A stretch of 32,771 nucleotides of DNA from JAVBLV01 sp031553195 (GCA_031553195.1 JAVBLV010000103.1:1-32771), one strand, 5' to 3'. Positions 1 to 7,573 are shown, numbered from the stretch's first letter. Program-made: numbers and translations. The notes: generated by a model from the sequence alone, not told the origin.

Positions 1-207
1 TCTGGATGAATATTGTTATCGCTTCAACAGACATTGCTTCAAGGAAAATGCTTTTCACAAACTCACAATGAGAATGTTGGCCTCTACACATATAACTTAC
101 AGACAAATATTAACCAGTACCTAAAGGGTCGTTTCAATAAAGTTTATAACAAGAGATCCGGAAGTAAACGCTTTCTATCTTTTTCCAAAATCGAAATTAT
201 ATCAATA
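1..207. other. Window edge, no gene recognised
   Basis: I see no convincing coding region, RNA gene or terminator here. The plus strand is open for about 70 codons, but the translation has no recognisable domain. The next gene of the minus-strand unit led by the thioesterase would begin in or beyond this stretch. In related Bacteroidales a thioesterase of this kind often sits beside menaquinone genes, but the window ends before that can be tested. Confidence 0.4.
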
Positions 208-672
208 CTATTCTTCTTCCGGTAAGAGCCCCATTTCCGTTGCTTTTCCACGAGAAACAGTATAATATAATGCGGTTCCTTCCGCACAAAGATCTCCATG
301 AGCATCGTATAAAAAAACATTGATATTAACCAAATTACGCCGGATTTCTCCTACTTTCCCTTTTATCAAAATAGGTCCTTCATCTATACGAACATTCTTT
401 TTAAATTGTAAATTCAATTTGGAAGTTACGCCGCTAACTTTTAATTTAGCCCAAATAGTCCAACTTGCTATTTCGTCCAGCAAAGCGCTTTGGATCCCGC
501 CATGCAGCACATTTACAAACCCCTGATAATTGATGCTTGGCTGCCACTCCGATATAACAAAATCATCCTCTTCGAAAAAAGTCAAATGCAACCCAATTGG
601 GTTTTGAGGCGCACAACCAAAACAATTGTATCCTTTTAATTTTGGGTATGGATTTTCGATTAGTTTTCTCAT
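208..672 (-). CDS. PaaI-type hotdog-fold thioesterase
   Basis: This 154-residue protein fits the single-domain hotdog thioesterases of the PaaI/YdiI type, which hydrolyse acyl-CoA thioesters in the cytoplasm. Near the N-terminus is a CFGCAPQNPIGLHL segment typical of this subgroup. The HGG motif with LHGGIQSALLDE follows around residues 57-68 and is the family's active-site helix region. The rest alternates strands as expected for a hotdog fold (SKLNLQFKKNV, ALYYTV). The ATG at 672 gives the normal length and no Shine-Dalgarno is visible, as is usual in this phylum. The substrate cannot be read from the sequence. In Bacteroidales such genes often accompany menaquinone synthesis genes, so a role with 1,4-dihydroxy-2-naphthoyl-CoA is conceivable but is inference only. 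Confidence 0.85.
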   Translation of the reverse strand: MRKLIENPYPKLKGYNCFGCAPQNPIGLHLTFFEEDDFVISEWQPSINYQGFVNVLHGGIQSALLDEIASWTIWAKLKVSGVTSKLNLQFKKNVRIDEGPILIKGKVGEIRRNLVNINVFLYDAHGDLCAEGTALYYTVSRGKATEMGLLPEEE

Positions 673-844
673 TTGTTTTAATTTTGAATTTTCACATCCC
701 AGTCAGACTTTATTCAGTTGTAAATGGAGGATGGAAAATGGTTTTATAGAACCATTAAAATATTGTTTCTACAAACTTTATATGATTCATTCCTATTTAA
801 GTAACTCTGTAGCATTATTCCGAATATTATTTTTCTCCTCATAG
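673..844. other. Intergenic upstream of thioesterase
   Basis: AT-rich leader region of the thioesterase gene. The only structure seen is a small perfect inverted repeat, AATGGTT at 737-743 and AACCATT at 750-756, with a 6-base loop. No -7 box matching TAnnTTTG was found on the minus strand here. Confidence 0.35.
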
Positions 845-1008
845 AAGAGGTTGTTTAAAATTTTTTCTATGAAGTATTTTGAGTCTAAAAATGCTCTTTT
901 TTGTCGGAATTTTTACCAAATAGCGCTACTATTCTTGAAAAATCCCGCCTGCAAAATGGCCATTTTTATCTCCCAAAACCTTTTCCATAAAAATTTAAAC
1001 AACCTCTT
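845..1008 (+). repeat. Dispersed repeat copy 1 (MITE-like, intact ends)
   Basis: A 164-bp AT-rich element bounded by terminal inverted repeats. The left end begins AAGAGGTTGTTTAAA and the right end is its complement, TTTAAACAACCTCTT; the match continues imperfectly into TTTTT..ATGRA. The same element recurs at 3773-3934 and 12284-12422 with about 90 percent identity to copy 2 over the core, and more weakly at 6062-6178. Inside is a palindrome, AAAATGGCCATTTT, near 955-968. The plus strand is open for about 45 codons, but differences between copies are not concentrated at third codon positions, so I do not call a protein. No transposase gene is present, and I could not define a convincing target duplication. 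Confidence 0.85.
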
Positions 1009-1073
1009 AGAAATCTCCTCTTTGAATATTCAGTATTATATTAAATTCACACGTATAGAGAGGAGCTACCTAT

Positions 1074-1132
1074 AAAAAAACTCCATAATTCCATGTAAAG
1101 ACTTGCGTCCGGTAAACAAAGAACTATGGAGG
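1074..1132 (-). terminator. Rho-independent terminator of the DHS-like gene
   Basis: Read on the minus strand, CTCCATAGTTC (1131-1121) pairs with GAATTATGGAG (1091-1081), with one mismatch, and is followed at once by seven T (1080-1074). It lies 24 bases past the stop codon of the deoxyhypusine-synthase-like gene. The loop is long, about 29 bases, which lowers efficiency, but stem plus T-run is the classic arrangement. Confidence 0.65.
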
Positions 1133-1154
1133 TATCGAGACTATTTCTTATACT

Positions 1155-2177
1155 CTACTTCATAAACAATTTAGCCCATTCGGGCTTAGTCCGTTTTTCC
1201 CAGTCTCTTTTATGGTAAAGATAGCTGGCAATCAAGGGTACAACGGTAGTCGCTTCGGCATATACCATTTGTTCATAAGCGATATCTACTTTCCCCCATG
1301 AACAAGCTTCTTTAAGCGTAGAACTGGAACAAGCGCCGTCACGGGAATCAGCTACCGTAATCTGTATGGCATATTTATGCATTTCAACTTCTTTTCCGAG
1401 CACTTCCGCGCAAACAACTGTGTCCTGAGTAAAATTTTTAGGAACGCCGCCCCCTATCATAAACAATCCTGTGGCTTTCGCTTCCATTTTGATTTTGGTG
1501 AGTTCCAAGAAATCTTTTACAGAATCAATGCTTAAATGTTTTTCCGGATTTTCCCATTGGTGGAGAACCAAACCAAAACCTGCGCTTGAATCGGAAAAAG
1601 CAGGGCAAAAGATAGGAACATTATTTTCATAACAAACTTGTATCAACGAATTTTTTTTCTTTGCATTGCCATTTGCCAACCATTTTCCCATTTCCCATAT
1701 AAATTCGCGCGAAGAATAAGGACGTTTTTCCAGTCCGTCGGCTATTTTTTTTATTGTGGCGTCGCACGTTTGCAACTCCTCTTCATCAATATAAGTGTCA
1801 TAGATTCTATCTATGTATAAACTTCTTAATAAGCGGTCGTCAACAAAAGGAGTTCCTTTATAATGTTTAAAACCAAGAGCTTCAAAGAAATCCATATCAA
1901 TTATCGAAGCGCCTGTTGCAACAACGCAGTCTACCATCTTGCTCTTCACCATGTCTACATATACCTGCATACAACCGGCAGCGCTGGTGCTCCCTGCCAT
2001 TGTCAGCATTATTGTACAATCTTTCTCATTAATCATACGAGAATAAATGTCTGCCGCATTCGCAGTATCGCGAGAAGTAAACGACATGTCTCGCATAGAG
2101 TTTATTATAGCCGTCGAATCTATGGCTTTAATGTCAATGTGCTTTACTACATCTTGAAGCAAATCTTTTTTTTCCAT
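1155..2177 (-). CDS. Deoxyhypusine synthase-like enzyme (DHS family)
   Basis: A 340-residue protein of the deoxyhypusine synthase family, an NAD-dependent enzyme that moves an aminobutyl group from spermidine. Visible landmarks are LTMAGSTSAAG and ATGASIIDMDFFEALG (NAD/spermidine region), CPAFSDSSAGFGL, FMIGGGVPKNF and, near the C-terminus, ACSWGKVDIA. The lysine of SWGK (about residue 296) aligns with the catalytic lysine of eukaryotic DHS (human Lys329), so the enzyme looks active. Bacteria lack eIF5A; some bacterial homologues make homospermidine or related polyamines, so that is a likelier role than hypusination. I chose the ATG at 2177 because the family-like sequence starts there. An in-frame ATG at 2231 would add 18 lysine-rich residues. 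A promoter lies at 2322-2352 and a terminator at 1074-1132, so it is probably a single-gene unit. Confidence 0.85.
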   Translation of the reverse strand: MEKKDLLQDVVKHIDIKAIDSTAIINSMRDMSFTSRDTANAADIYSRMINEKDCTIMLTMAGSTSAAGCMQVYVDMVKSKMVDCVVATGASIIDMDFFEALGFKHYKGTPFVDDRLLRSLYIDRIYDTYIDEEELQTCDATIKKIADGLEKRPYSSREFIWEMGKWLANGNAKKKNSLIQVCYENNVPIFCPAFSDSSAGFGLVLHQWENPEKHLSIDSVKDFLELTKIKMEAKATGLFMIGGGVPKNFTQDTVVCAEVLGKEVEMHKYAIQITVADSRDGACSSSTLKEACSWGKVDIAYEQMVYAEATTVVPLIASYLYHKRDWEKRTKPEWAKLFMK

Positions 2178-2321
2178 TTTTCTTTTCCAAGTTTTTTTGA
2201 TGATAAAATATTCAAGGTTTTCAATATCCATTCATATATATTTAAAATACTACAATACAAATATTTAAATATCTGTATCTAAAGTTTTGATAGAATTGAA
2301 ACAGATAACCTTGTTTTTTTA

Positions 2322-2352
2322 CAAAGGTAGTTTTTTTTAATGGAATAGGCAA
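2322..2352 (-). promoter_or_regulatory. Promoter for the DHS-like gene
   Basis: On the minus strand TACCTTTG (2329-2322) matches the Bacteroidota -7 box TAnnTTTG, with TTG about 20 bases upstream (2352-2350). Transcription would begin near 2315 and give a leader of about 85-140 bases, depending on the start codon. Confidence 0.5.
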
Positions 2353-2394
2353 TCTTTCATACAGAGACAGCATTATTCATTCAAATAAAAATTG

Positions 2395-2402
2395 TACTTT
2401 TG
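2395..2402 (+). promoter_or_regulatory. -7 box for gldE
   Basis: TACTTTTG fits TAnnTTTG exactly and sits 26 bases before the proposed TTG start of gldE. I see no clear TTTG at the expected upstream spacing, so the -33 element is weak or absent. Confidence 0.5.
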
Positions 2403-2427
2403 CATTGAAATTTAAATACTCAAAATT

Positions 2428-3744
2428 TTGGAATCTTTAAGTTCTGAGCCTTTACCTTCGGGTATAGCATTATTTCTTACTACCGACGTCAAATTATTTT
2501 TCCTTGTTGCTATTTTATTTCTTGTTGCATTATCGGCAATGTTTAGCGCTTTTTTAAAAGCATTTCGTTTGTTAAGTCGAAATGATATTGCAGAAATGAA
2601 AAGCAAAAATTCCACGGTCAATAATATTCTTTTGGATTTCAACAGGCGTCCCGATTTTATAGAGTCTTCGTTATCAGTTGCAAATATATTAACCAGAATT
2701 ACGCTTGTATTCTTGTCGACAATATTAATTTTGGGATTATTCTCCGAATATCATATTGGTTGGGTATCTGCAATAACAATCTTTACATTACTGATAGTCG
2801 TCAGTTTGTTTTGCGATGTAATACCTCATAATATTGCATCGAAAAAGAAGGAAAAGGTTTTATTAAATTGGGCGGTTATTATTCGTTTTTTTGTATGGAT
2901 TTTCACGCCTTGGTCCTTTTTATTGGGACAAATATCAAAAACGCCTACAGCTTCCAGGTCGAACGCATTGTCCGGAGAGGAGTTTTCCGAAGTTATTGAA
3001 ATTGCGGAAGGACGCGAAGATCTGGAAACAGAAACCCAAATGTTGAAAGGCATTTTACGGTTCAGCGATTTAGACGTGAAAGAAATCATGAAGTCCCGAA
3101 TGGATATTGTGGCTTTCGAATGGAACGAATCGTTGGAAAAAGTAATAGAAATTGCCGGAACTTCCGGTTACTCCAGAATTCCGGTTTATGAAGAAAATAT
3201 AGATAATATTAAAGGAATTTTGTATGTAAAAGATATGCTTCCCCATTTGAGTTTAGCAAAAGATTTTGATTGGCGGCTACTCGTACGCCCTCCTTTTTTC
3301 GTGCCTGAATTCAAAGCAGTGAGTCAATTATTAAGTGATTTTCAGCTCCAGAAAATACATTTCGCTATTATTGTCGACGAATATGGCGGTACTTCGGGAA
3401 TTGTTACCCTGGAAGACATTATTGAAGAAATCGTCGGCGAAATTGTAGACGAATACGACCGGATCGATACTTCTTTCCAAAAACTTTCGGAAAATACGTT
3501 TTCTTTCGAAGCCAAAACCAATCTTATTGATTTTTGTAAAATAATAGGCCTTGGCGACGATTCTGTATTTGATTCCGTAAAAGGCGATTCTGATAGTTTG
3601 GCTGGACTAATATTAGAAGTCAAAGGCGGAATTCCGCTAAAAGGGGAAAATATTGCCATCGGACAATTTGTTTTTCAGGTAGAAGACGCTAATAATAGAC
3701 GTATCGAACGCGTAAGAGTTACAATAAACGAAAACGAAGCATAA
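2428..3744 (+). CDS. gldE: GldE, CNNM/CBS-domain gliding-motility membrane protein
   Basis: A 438-residue HlyC/CorC-type membrane protein. Hydrophobic segments at roughly residues 21-43, 86-105, 110-129 and 147-165 form a CNNM (DUF21) domain. A CBS-domain pair follows, about residues 205-320 (VKEIMKSRMDIVAFE, GYSRIPVYEE, FAIIVDEYGGTSGIVTLED), and then a CorC-type C-terminal domain, about 345-430. Order and length match GldE of gliding and type IX secretion Bacteroidota, and the next gene is gldD, its usual partner. The frame has no ATG near its start. TTG at 2428 is the best start, because the only in-frame codons between it and an upstream stop are ATA, CTC, AAA and ATT. A -7 box 26 bases upstream agrees with this. 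In non-gliding Bacteroidales the exact role of GldE is unclear. Confidence 0.85.
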   Translation: MESLSSEPLPSGIALFLTTDVKLFFLVAILFLVALSAMFSAFLKAFRLLSRNDIAEMKSKNSTVNNILLDFNRRPDFIESSLSVANILTRITLVFLSTILILGLFSEYHIGWVSAITIFTLLIVVSLFCDVIPHNIASKKKEKVLLNWAVIIRFFVWIFTPWSFLLGQISKTPTASRSNALSGEEFSEVIEIAEGREDLETETQMLKGILRFSDLDVKEIMKSRMDIVAFEWNESLEKVIEIAGTSGYSRIPVYEENIDNIKGILYVKDMLPHLSLAKDFDWRLLVRPPFFVPEFKAVSQLLSDFQLQKIHFAIIVDEYGGTSGIVTLEDIIEEIVGEIVDEYDRIDTSFQKLSENTFSFEAKTNLIDFCKIIGLGDDSVFDSVKGDSDSLAGLILEVKGGIPLKGENIAIGQFVFQVEDANNRRIERVRVTINENEA

Positions 3745-3772
3745 TGTAACAATACATTAAAATGAGATATTT

Positions 3773-3934
3773 AGTAACCGTTTAAAAATTTTTCTATGAA
3801 GTATTTTGAATCTAAAAGCGCTCTTTTTTGCCGGAATTTTTACCAAATAACGCTACTATTCTTGAAAAATCCCGTCTGCAAAATAGCCGTTTTTATCCCT
3901 CAAAATCTTTTCCATAAAAATTTAAACAGTTACT
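3773..3934 (+). repeat. Dispersed repeat copy 2, overlapping the gldD start
   Basis: A 162-bp copy of the MITE-like element, about 90 percent identical to copy 1 over the core. Its ends are AGTAACCGTTTAAA and the near-complement TTTAAACAGTTACT. They match each other, with one G-U-compatible change, but differ from copy 1, whose ends read AGAGGTTG and CAACCTCT. Only 28 bases separate it from the gldE stop. It runs into the gldD reading frame, and the only ATG start of gldD (3796) lies inside it. Confidence 0.85.
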
Positions 3935-4527
3935 CAATAATATTCAAATGTCTGTTGGGTTTATCGGTTCTGAGTTTTATGGCATGCAACGATTCTACTC
4001 CCGCCCCTAAACCCCGTACTTATTATCGTATTAATTTACCTGAAAAGTCCTATCAGGTTTTTGATACATCTTCATTTCCTTATTCATTTGAATACCCTTC
4101 TTATGGCGTAATTGAAAAAGTAGGGAAAGATGAAAAAAGCAAATACTGGATAGATATTAACTTTCCGTATTTTGACGGGGCTATTTATCTAACCTATAAA
4201 AGAGCGCAAAATAAAGAGGAACTGCTTCGCCATATCGATACTTCAGCAGAATTTATGACTATTCATTATCGAAAATCATCCGGTATTATTGAAAAAGAAT
4301 ATATTACTCCTGAGAATAAGATATTTGCTTCTGTTTATCATATCAAAGGATCAGGAGTCGCATCTCCTTATCAGTTTTGGGTAACAGATAGTAGCGCGCA
4401 TTTTTTAAGAGGGGCTTTGTATTTTAATCAAACGCCTAATAATGATTCACTAGCCCCTGTTATTGAATTTCTCAGCAAAGATATCGAACATCTTGTCAGC
4501 ACCTTACGCTGGAAAGAGGAGAAATAA
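3796..4527 (+). CDS. gldD: GldD lipoprotein, start ambiguous because of a repeat
   Basis: GldD is an outer-envelope lipoprotein needed for gliding and linked to type IX secretion. The mature part fits the family: after a lipobox (SFMAC, Cys64, codon 3985-3987) come PKPRTYYRINLPEKSYQVF and a conserved body ending near 4527. From the ATG at 3796 the protein has 243 residues, but the first 46 or so are encoded by a dispersed repeat and look foreign. A normal 16-residue lipoprotein signal, IFKCLLGLSVLSFMAC, begins just past the repeat at an ATA codon (3940). No ATG lies there in frame, and TTG at 3955 would leave a very short signal. Either the repeat supplies the start, giving an odd long leader, or a rare start is used. 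It follows gldE by 51 bases, most of it repeat. Confidence 0.8.
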   Translation: MKYFESKSALFCRNFYQITLLFLKNPVCKIAVFIPQNLFHKNLNSYSIIFKCLLGLSVLSFMACNDSTPAPKPRTYYRINLPEKSYQVFDTSSFPYSFEYPSYGVIEKVGKDEKSKYWIDINFPYFDGAIYLTYKRAQNKEELLRHIDTSAEFMTIHYRKSSGIIEKEYITPENKIFASVYHIKGSGVASPYQFWVTDSSAHFLRGALYFNQTPNNDSLAPVIEFLSKDIEHLVSTLRWKEEK

Positions 4528-4547
4528 TGCACAGTGTGCAGTAATAA

Positions 4548-5060
4548 TTATAGATTATCTCTTCTTCGTTTATAAATAAAATAGGCATATTGCAAACCCG
4601 TTTTTTTATCGGTATAAATTTCGGATTGGTCGGCAATTTCCCATAGCATAGGATTAATTTCCGGAAAATATGCATCGGCCTCAAAGTTTTCATAAACCCA
4701 GGTAACATACATTTTTCTGACGTAGGGCATAAATTGTTTGTAAATATGTTCCCCGCCAATAACAAAAGTTTCTTCCGAAGGCGAGCATATATCCAATGCT
4801 TCTTCCACTGAATGAACCACTTCGAATTGATCTATTTTCAATCCGCTATCTCTGGAAAGAACAATATTTCTCCTTTCAGGAAGGGGTTTTACAAGCAAAG
4901 AATCATAAGTTTTCCTGCCCATAATGACAGGATGTCCCAACGTAATTTCTTTAAAATGTTTTAAATCATCAGAAATATGCCAGAGCAAATTATTATTACG
5001 TCCTATTGCATAATTTTGAGAAATCGCAACTACGATTGATATGTTTCTCTTTTCCATCAT
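4548..5060 (-). CDS. folA: Dihydrofolate reductase
   Basis: This 170-residue protein is a standard chromosomal DHFR, which reduces dihydrofolate to tetrahydrofolate with NADPH. Visible signatures are ISIVVAISQNYAIGRNNNLLWHISDDLKHF (substrate pocket with the acidic Asp in the SDDLKHFKE helix), GHPVIMGRKTYDSL, PLPERRNIVLSR and the nucleotide-binding FVIGGEHIYKQF. Length and order match the family. It lies 47 bases after thyA on the same strand, so the two very likely form the usual thyA-folA operon, in which the reductase regenerates the folate oxidised by thymidylate synthase. It converges with gldD, leaving only 20 bases between the two stops. Two adjacent ATG codons at the start make 5060 and 5057 equivalent choices. 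Confidence 0.97.
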   Translation of the reverse strand: MMEKRNISIVVAISQNYAIGRNNNLLWHISDDLKHFKEITLGHPVIMGRKTYDSLLVKPLPERRNIVLSRDSGLKIDQFEVVHSVEEALDICSPSEETFVIGGEHIYKQFMPYVRKMYVTWVYENFEADAYFPEINPMLWEIADQSEIYTDKKTGLQYAYFIYKRRRDNL

Positions 5061-5107
5061 TAATTAAATTATTGTTTAGTATATATTAGTTATTATTTCA
5101 TTCTAGT

Positions 5108-5902
5108 TTAAACGGCAACTGCCGCCTTTATGCCCGGATAAGGATCATAGCCGGTTAATTCAAAATCGGCATAATCAAAATCAAACACATCTTTTACATT
5201 TTCATTCAACATCATTTTGGGAAGCGGACGGGGTTCCCTGCCCAGTTGAAGTTTCGCTTGTTCAAAATGATTGGAATAAATATGAGCATCCCCCAACGTA
5301 TGAATAAATTCTCCGTGTCGCAATCCGCATGCCTGCGCAATCATCATGCATAAAAGCGAATAAGATGCAATATTAAACGGTATTCCTAAAAAAATATCCG
5401 CGCTTCGCTGATATAACTGACACGATAAAGTTTCATTCGCCACATAAAACTGAAACAGGATATGACATGGAGGAAGCGCCATTTTATCTATTTCTCCTAC
5501 ATTCCATGCCGACACTAAAAGTCTTCTTGAATCCGGATTTGCCTTCAATTGTTGAACAAGATTTGTTATTTGATCTATCTGGCGTCCGTCGGACGTTTCC
5601 CATGATCGCCACTGTTTTCCGTATATAGGCCCCAAATTACCTTCCGGACTTGCCCATTCATCCCAAATACTTACATTATGCTCTGTTAAATACCGTATAT
5701 TCGTATCTCCCTTTAAAAACCAAAGCAACTCATAAATAATTGATTTTAGATGTAGTTTCTTCGTCGTTAATAATGGAAAACCCTCTTGCAGATTAAAACG
5801 CATCTGATAGCCGAATACGCTTTTCGTACCTGTGCCGGTCCTATCTTGTTTATCATTTCCATTTTCCATTACATAACGCAACAAGTCCAAATATTGTTTC
5901 AT
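5108..5902 (-). CDS. thyA: Thymidylate synthase
   Basis: This 264-residue ThyA has exactly the length of the E. coli enzyme. It methylates dUMP to dTMP using methylene-tetrahydrofolate. The catalytic cysteine is Cys146 in ALPPCHILFQFYV. The arginine-rich phosphate-binding segment (DSRRLLVSAWN), the QRSADIFLGIPFNIASY block and the C-terminal YPGIKAAVAV are all present. The gene is first in a thyA-folA pair. A candidate promoter lies upstream at 5944-5976. No oddities were noticed in the sequence. Confidence 0.98.
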   Translation of the reverse strand: MKQYLDLLRYVMENGNDKQDRTGTGTKSVFGYQMRFNLQEGFPLLTTKKLHLKSIIYELLWFLKGDTNIRYLTEHNVSIWDEWASPEGNLGPIYGKQWRSWETSDGRQIDQITNLVQQLKANPDSRRLLVSAWNVGEIDKMALPPCHILFQFYVANETLSCQLYQRSADIFLGIPFNIASYSLLCMMIAQACGLRHGEFIHTLGDAHIYSNHFEQAKLQLGREPRPLPKMMLNENVKDVFDFDYADFELTGYDPYPGIKAAVAV

Positions 5903-5943
5903 ATTTATTTTGTAATAAACTTATTTTAAGATATTCCTATTCA

Positions 5944-5976
5944 AAAACCTAATACCGCATCGGAGAAAGAGTCAAA
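5944..5976 (-). promoter_or_regulatory. Candidate promoter of thyA-folA
   Basis: On the minus strand TTTG (5976-5973) is followed after 21 bases by TAGGTTTT (5951-5944), a 7/8 match to TAnnTTTG. The spacing is right for a Bacteroidota promoter, and the leader would be about 35 bases. Confidence 0.4.
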
Positions 5977-6061
5977 TAAAAAATCATATAACATTAAATA
6001 TTAACACTTTGTTAAATTTACAAACCTGTGAAACACTAAATTCTAGAATTTCATCTCAGTA

Positions 6062-6178
6062 AATGTTCTTCTTTTCAAAATTTTTTATATCAACAGGCCT
6101 GCATCCCTGAAAATTCTGTTTGCAAACAGAGTTGTTTTTATCTCTCTAATTCTTTTCTTCAAAAATCCAACCTATTTC
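6062..6178 (+). repeat. Diverged copy 4 of the dispersed repeat
   Basis: Over 105 bases (6065-6169) this aligns without gaps to the core of copy 1 at about 56 percent by my hand count, above what AT-rich chance would give. The blocks TTTTAT, AAAAAT-like runs, TTTTTATCT and CTTTTC fall in the same order. Its right end, read as complement, is GGTTGGATTTTTGAAGAAAAG, comparable to GGTTGTTTAAATTTTTATGG of copy 1. It overlaps the last codons and stop of the MurL-like gene. Confidence 0.4.
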
Positions 6179-7571
6179 TCAATATATTCTCAAATTTTGA
6201 AATCAAGAAATTTTGCGAATCAAAATAATGAAAAATACCGGTATTATTTAATGCATTTCCTTTGTTTTTTTGAATGTAATAATCCAATAAAACCGGTAGA
6301 TTCTGCAAATTATAATATTTATCAATCGTCAATTGCAGTGCAACATTCATTTCTTCTATAGTTCCCACACATTCAAAAGGCTTCTTGTCCCCTTCTCCTA
6401 TCAATTGTTTAAAGACAGGCAATAATTCCTCGTCGCTGAACAGATTTTTACCAAATATCTGTTGTAAATCATCGGGCGTAACAAACGGAGATAACATGCA
6501 GAACACAAATAAGCATTTAGGACAACTTGCACACCATGAATTTGTTTTACTTCCTACATTACAACTCCTAAATACCGGGAAATACTTCTCGTATTCAGCA
6601 AATAATCCGGCAATTTGCAACTCATTCAATGGTCGCAGAAAGCTAAAATAATTGAAATCATCCGAAATAAAAGCGGCAACATATTCTCTGAAATCTTTCT
6701 CAAATTCAAAACTTTTAGAATATTGATGATTGATGTTGGTTCCTTTTACCGTAGACTCATTGGCGCTGGATTCATTGGACAGGGCAATGTTTTTTCTTCC
6801 CGAAATGGCGGCGCATAAAAGACTTACAAAAGCTAACATGGCAGAAAAAGGCGTATGCCCGTTCAAAAAACCGGACGCATTTAATTCCAATAATTTCGGA
6901 TCAATAACGCGGATTACTTCTATTATATCTTTTTGCAAAAAACCTGCCGTTTTTATACAGTCGCCGGTAGCATCACGAGAATTGATAATTAATGGTTTTA
7001 CATTTTCGCCCGCCTGCAAAAGGATTTCCATTGTAACCACCGAGTCCTTTCCTCCGCCGACAGGAACAATTGTTTTATCTTCCAAATGAAATTCTTGTTT
7101 TTCCAGATTGCTTGAACTGGGGCAAACAATATCCATAAAATCATCAATTGCAGCCGGTATTTTGTTTATATAAAAAAATTCTCCTAAACCGTTAAAATAT
7201 AATTTCTTCCAAAATCCAATCTGATCTTTGTTCAAATAAAAAGGCGCTACAACAACCGTTGGAGAACAAACGCATTTCCAATAACTGACGAGCTCTATAA
7301 GTCCGATATTAAACAATAAAATTTGTAATTGTCTATCGGATAACAAATTAAAATTATAAAACAAACGCTTGGGGAATATCAATTTATGAGTAAAAAAAAA
7401 TTCTTTATGAATAGAATAATTATAAGCTACTTCCAGTTGATCTTCTTGAATTGAATAAGAAAAATCTTGATAGTAAAAAACAGGAAACTTCTTCCTAAGT
7501 TCTTCGAATTTTTCAATTTGGATACTCACTAATATATTTTTTTGCGTATATTTGTCTTTCAAAATTAGCAA
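6159..7571 (-). CDS. murL: MurL-like peptidoglycan-precursor epimerase
   Basis: A 470-residue protein resembling MurL, the ATP-using enzyme that epimerises the terminal L-Glu of UDP-MurNAc-L-Ala-L-Glu to D-Glu. Landmarks are YFNGLGEF, the adenylation loop PVGGGKDS (170-177), NGHTPFSAMLAFVSL, ALSNESSANEST, NINHQYSKSFEFEKDF, FLRPLNELQIAGLF and a cysteine cluster, FRSCNVG followed by CASCPKC (Cys337, 347, 350, 353), that may bind metal. No MurD2 partner is nearby. The start is uncertain: TTG at 7571 almost abuts yqgE on the other strand, while TTG 7562 or GTG 7529 would shorten it, and no early ATG exists. Its final codons lie in a degenerate repeat arm. Another N-type ATP hydrolase is possible, but the full motif set favours MurL. 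Confidence 0.72.
   Translation of the reverse strand: MLILKDKYTQKNILVSIQIEKFEELRKKFPVFYYQDFSYSIQEDQLEVAYNYSIHKEFFFTHKLIFPKRLFYNFNLLSDRQLQILLFNIGLIELVSYWKCVCSPTVVVAPFYLNKDQIGFWKKLYFNGLGEFFYINKIPAAIDDFMDIVCPSSSNLEKQEFHLEDKTIVPVGGGKDSVVTMEILLQAGENVKPLIINSRDATGDCIKTAGFLQKDIIEVIRVIDPKLLELNASGFLNGHTPFSAMLAFVSLLCAAISGRKNIALSNESSANESTVKGTNINHQYSKSFEFEKDFREYVAAFISDDFNYFSFLRPLNELQIAGLFAEYEKYFPVFRSCNVGSKTNSWCASCPKCLFVFCMLSPFVTPDDLQQIFGKNLFSDEELLPVFKQLIGEGDKKPFECVGTIEEMNVALQLTIDKYYNLQNLPVLLDYYIQKNKGNALNNTGIFHYFDSQNFLISKFENILRNRLDF
7547..7554 (+). promoter_or_regulatory. -7 box for yqgE
   Basis: TATATTTG matches TAnnTTTG and lies 20 bases before the yqgE ATG, implying a very short leader. It falls inside the extreme 5' end of the divergent MurL-like frame, which favours a downstream start for that gene. 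Confidence 0.5.
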
Positions 7572-7573
7572 AA

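Noticed and set aside
737..756. AATGGTT/AACCATT inverted repeat upstream of the thioesterase as an operator
   Set aside because: Short and AT-rich, with no promoter box nearby and no second copy. Chance is a sufficient explanation.
851..1075. Open frame through repeat copy 1, similar to frames in copies 2 and 3
   Set aside because: Differences between copies are not concentrated at third codon positions, copy 3 has internal deletions, and the frame has no domain. It is better explained as an AT-rich repeat that happens to be open.
4528..4540. TGCACAGTGTGCA palindrome between gldD and folA as a terminator
   Set aside because: The stem is only 6 bp with a 1-base centre and no T-run follows. 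A hairpin loop needs at least three bases, so it cannot fold as drawn.
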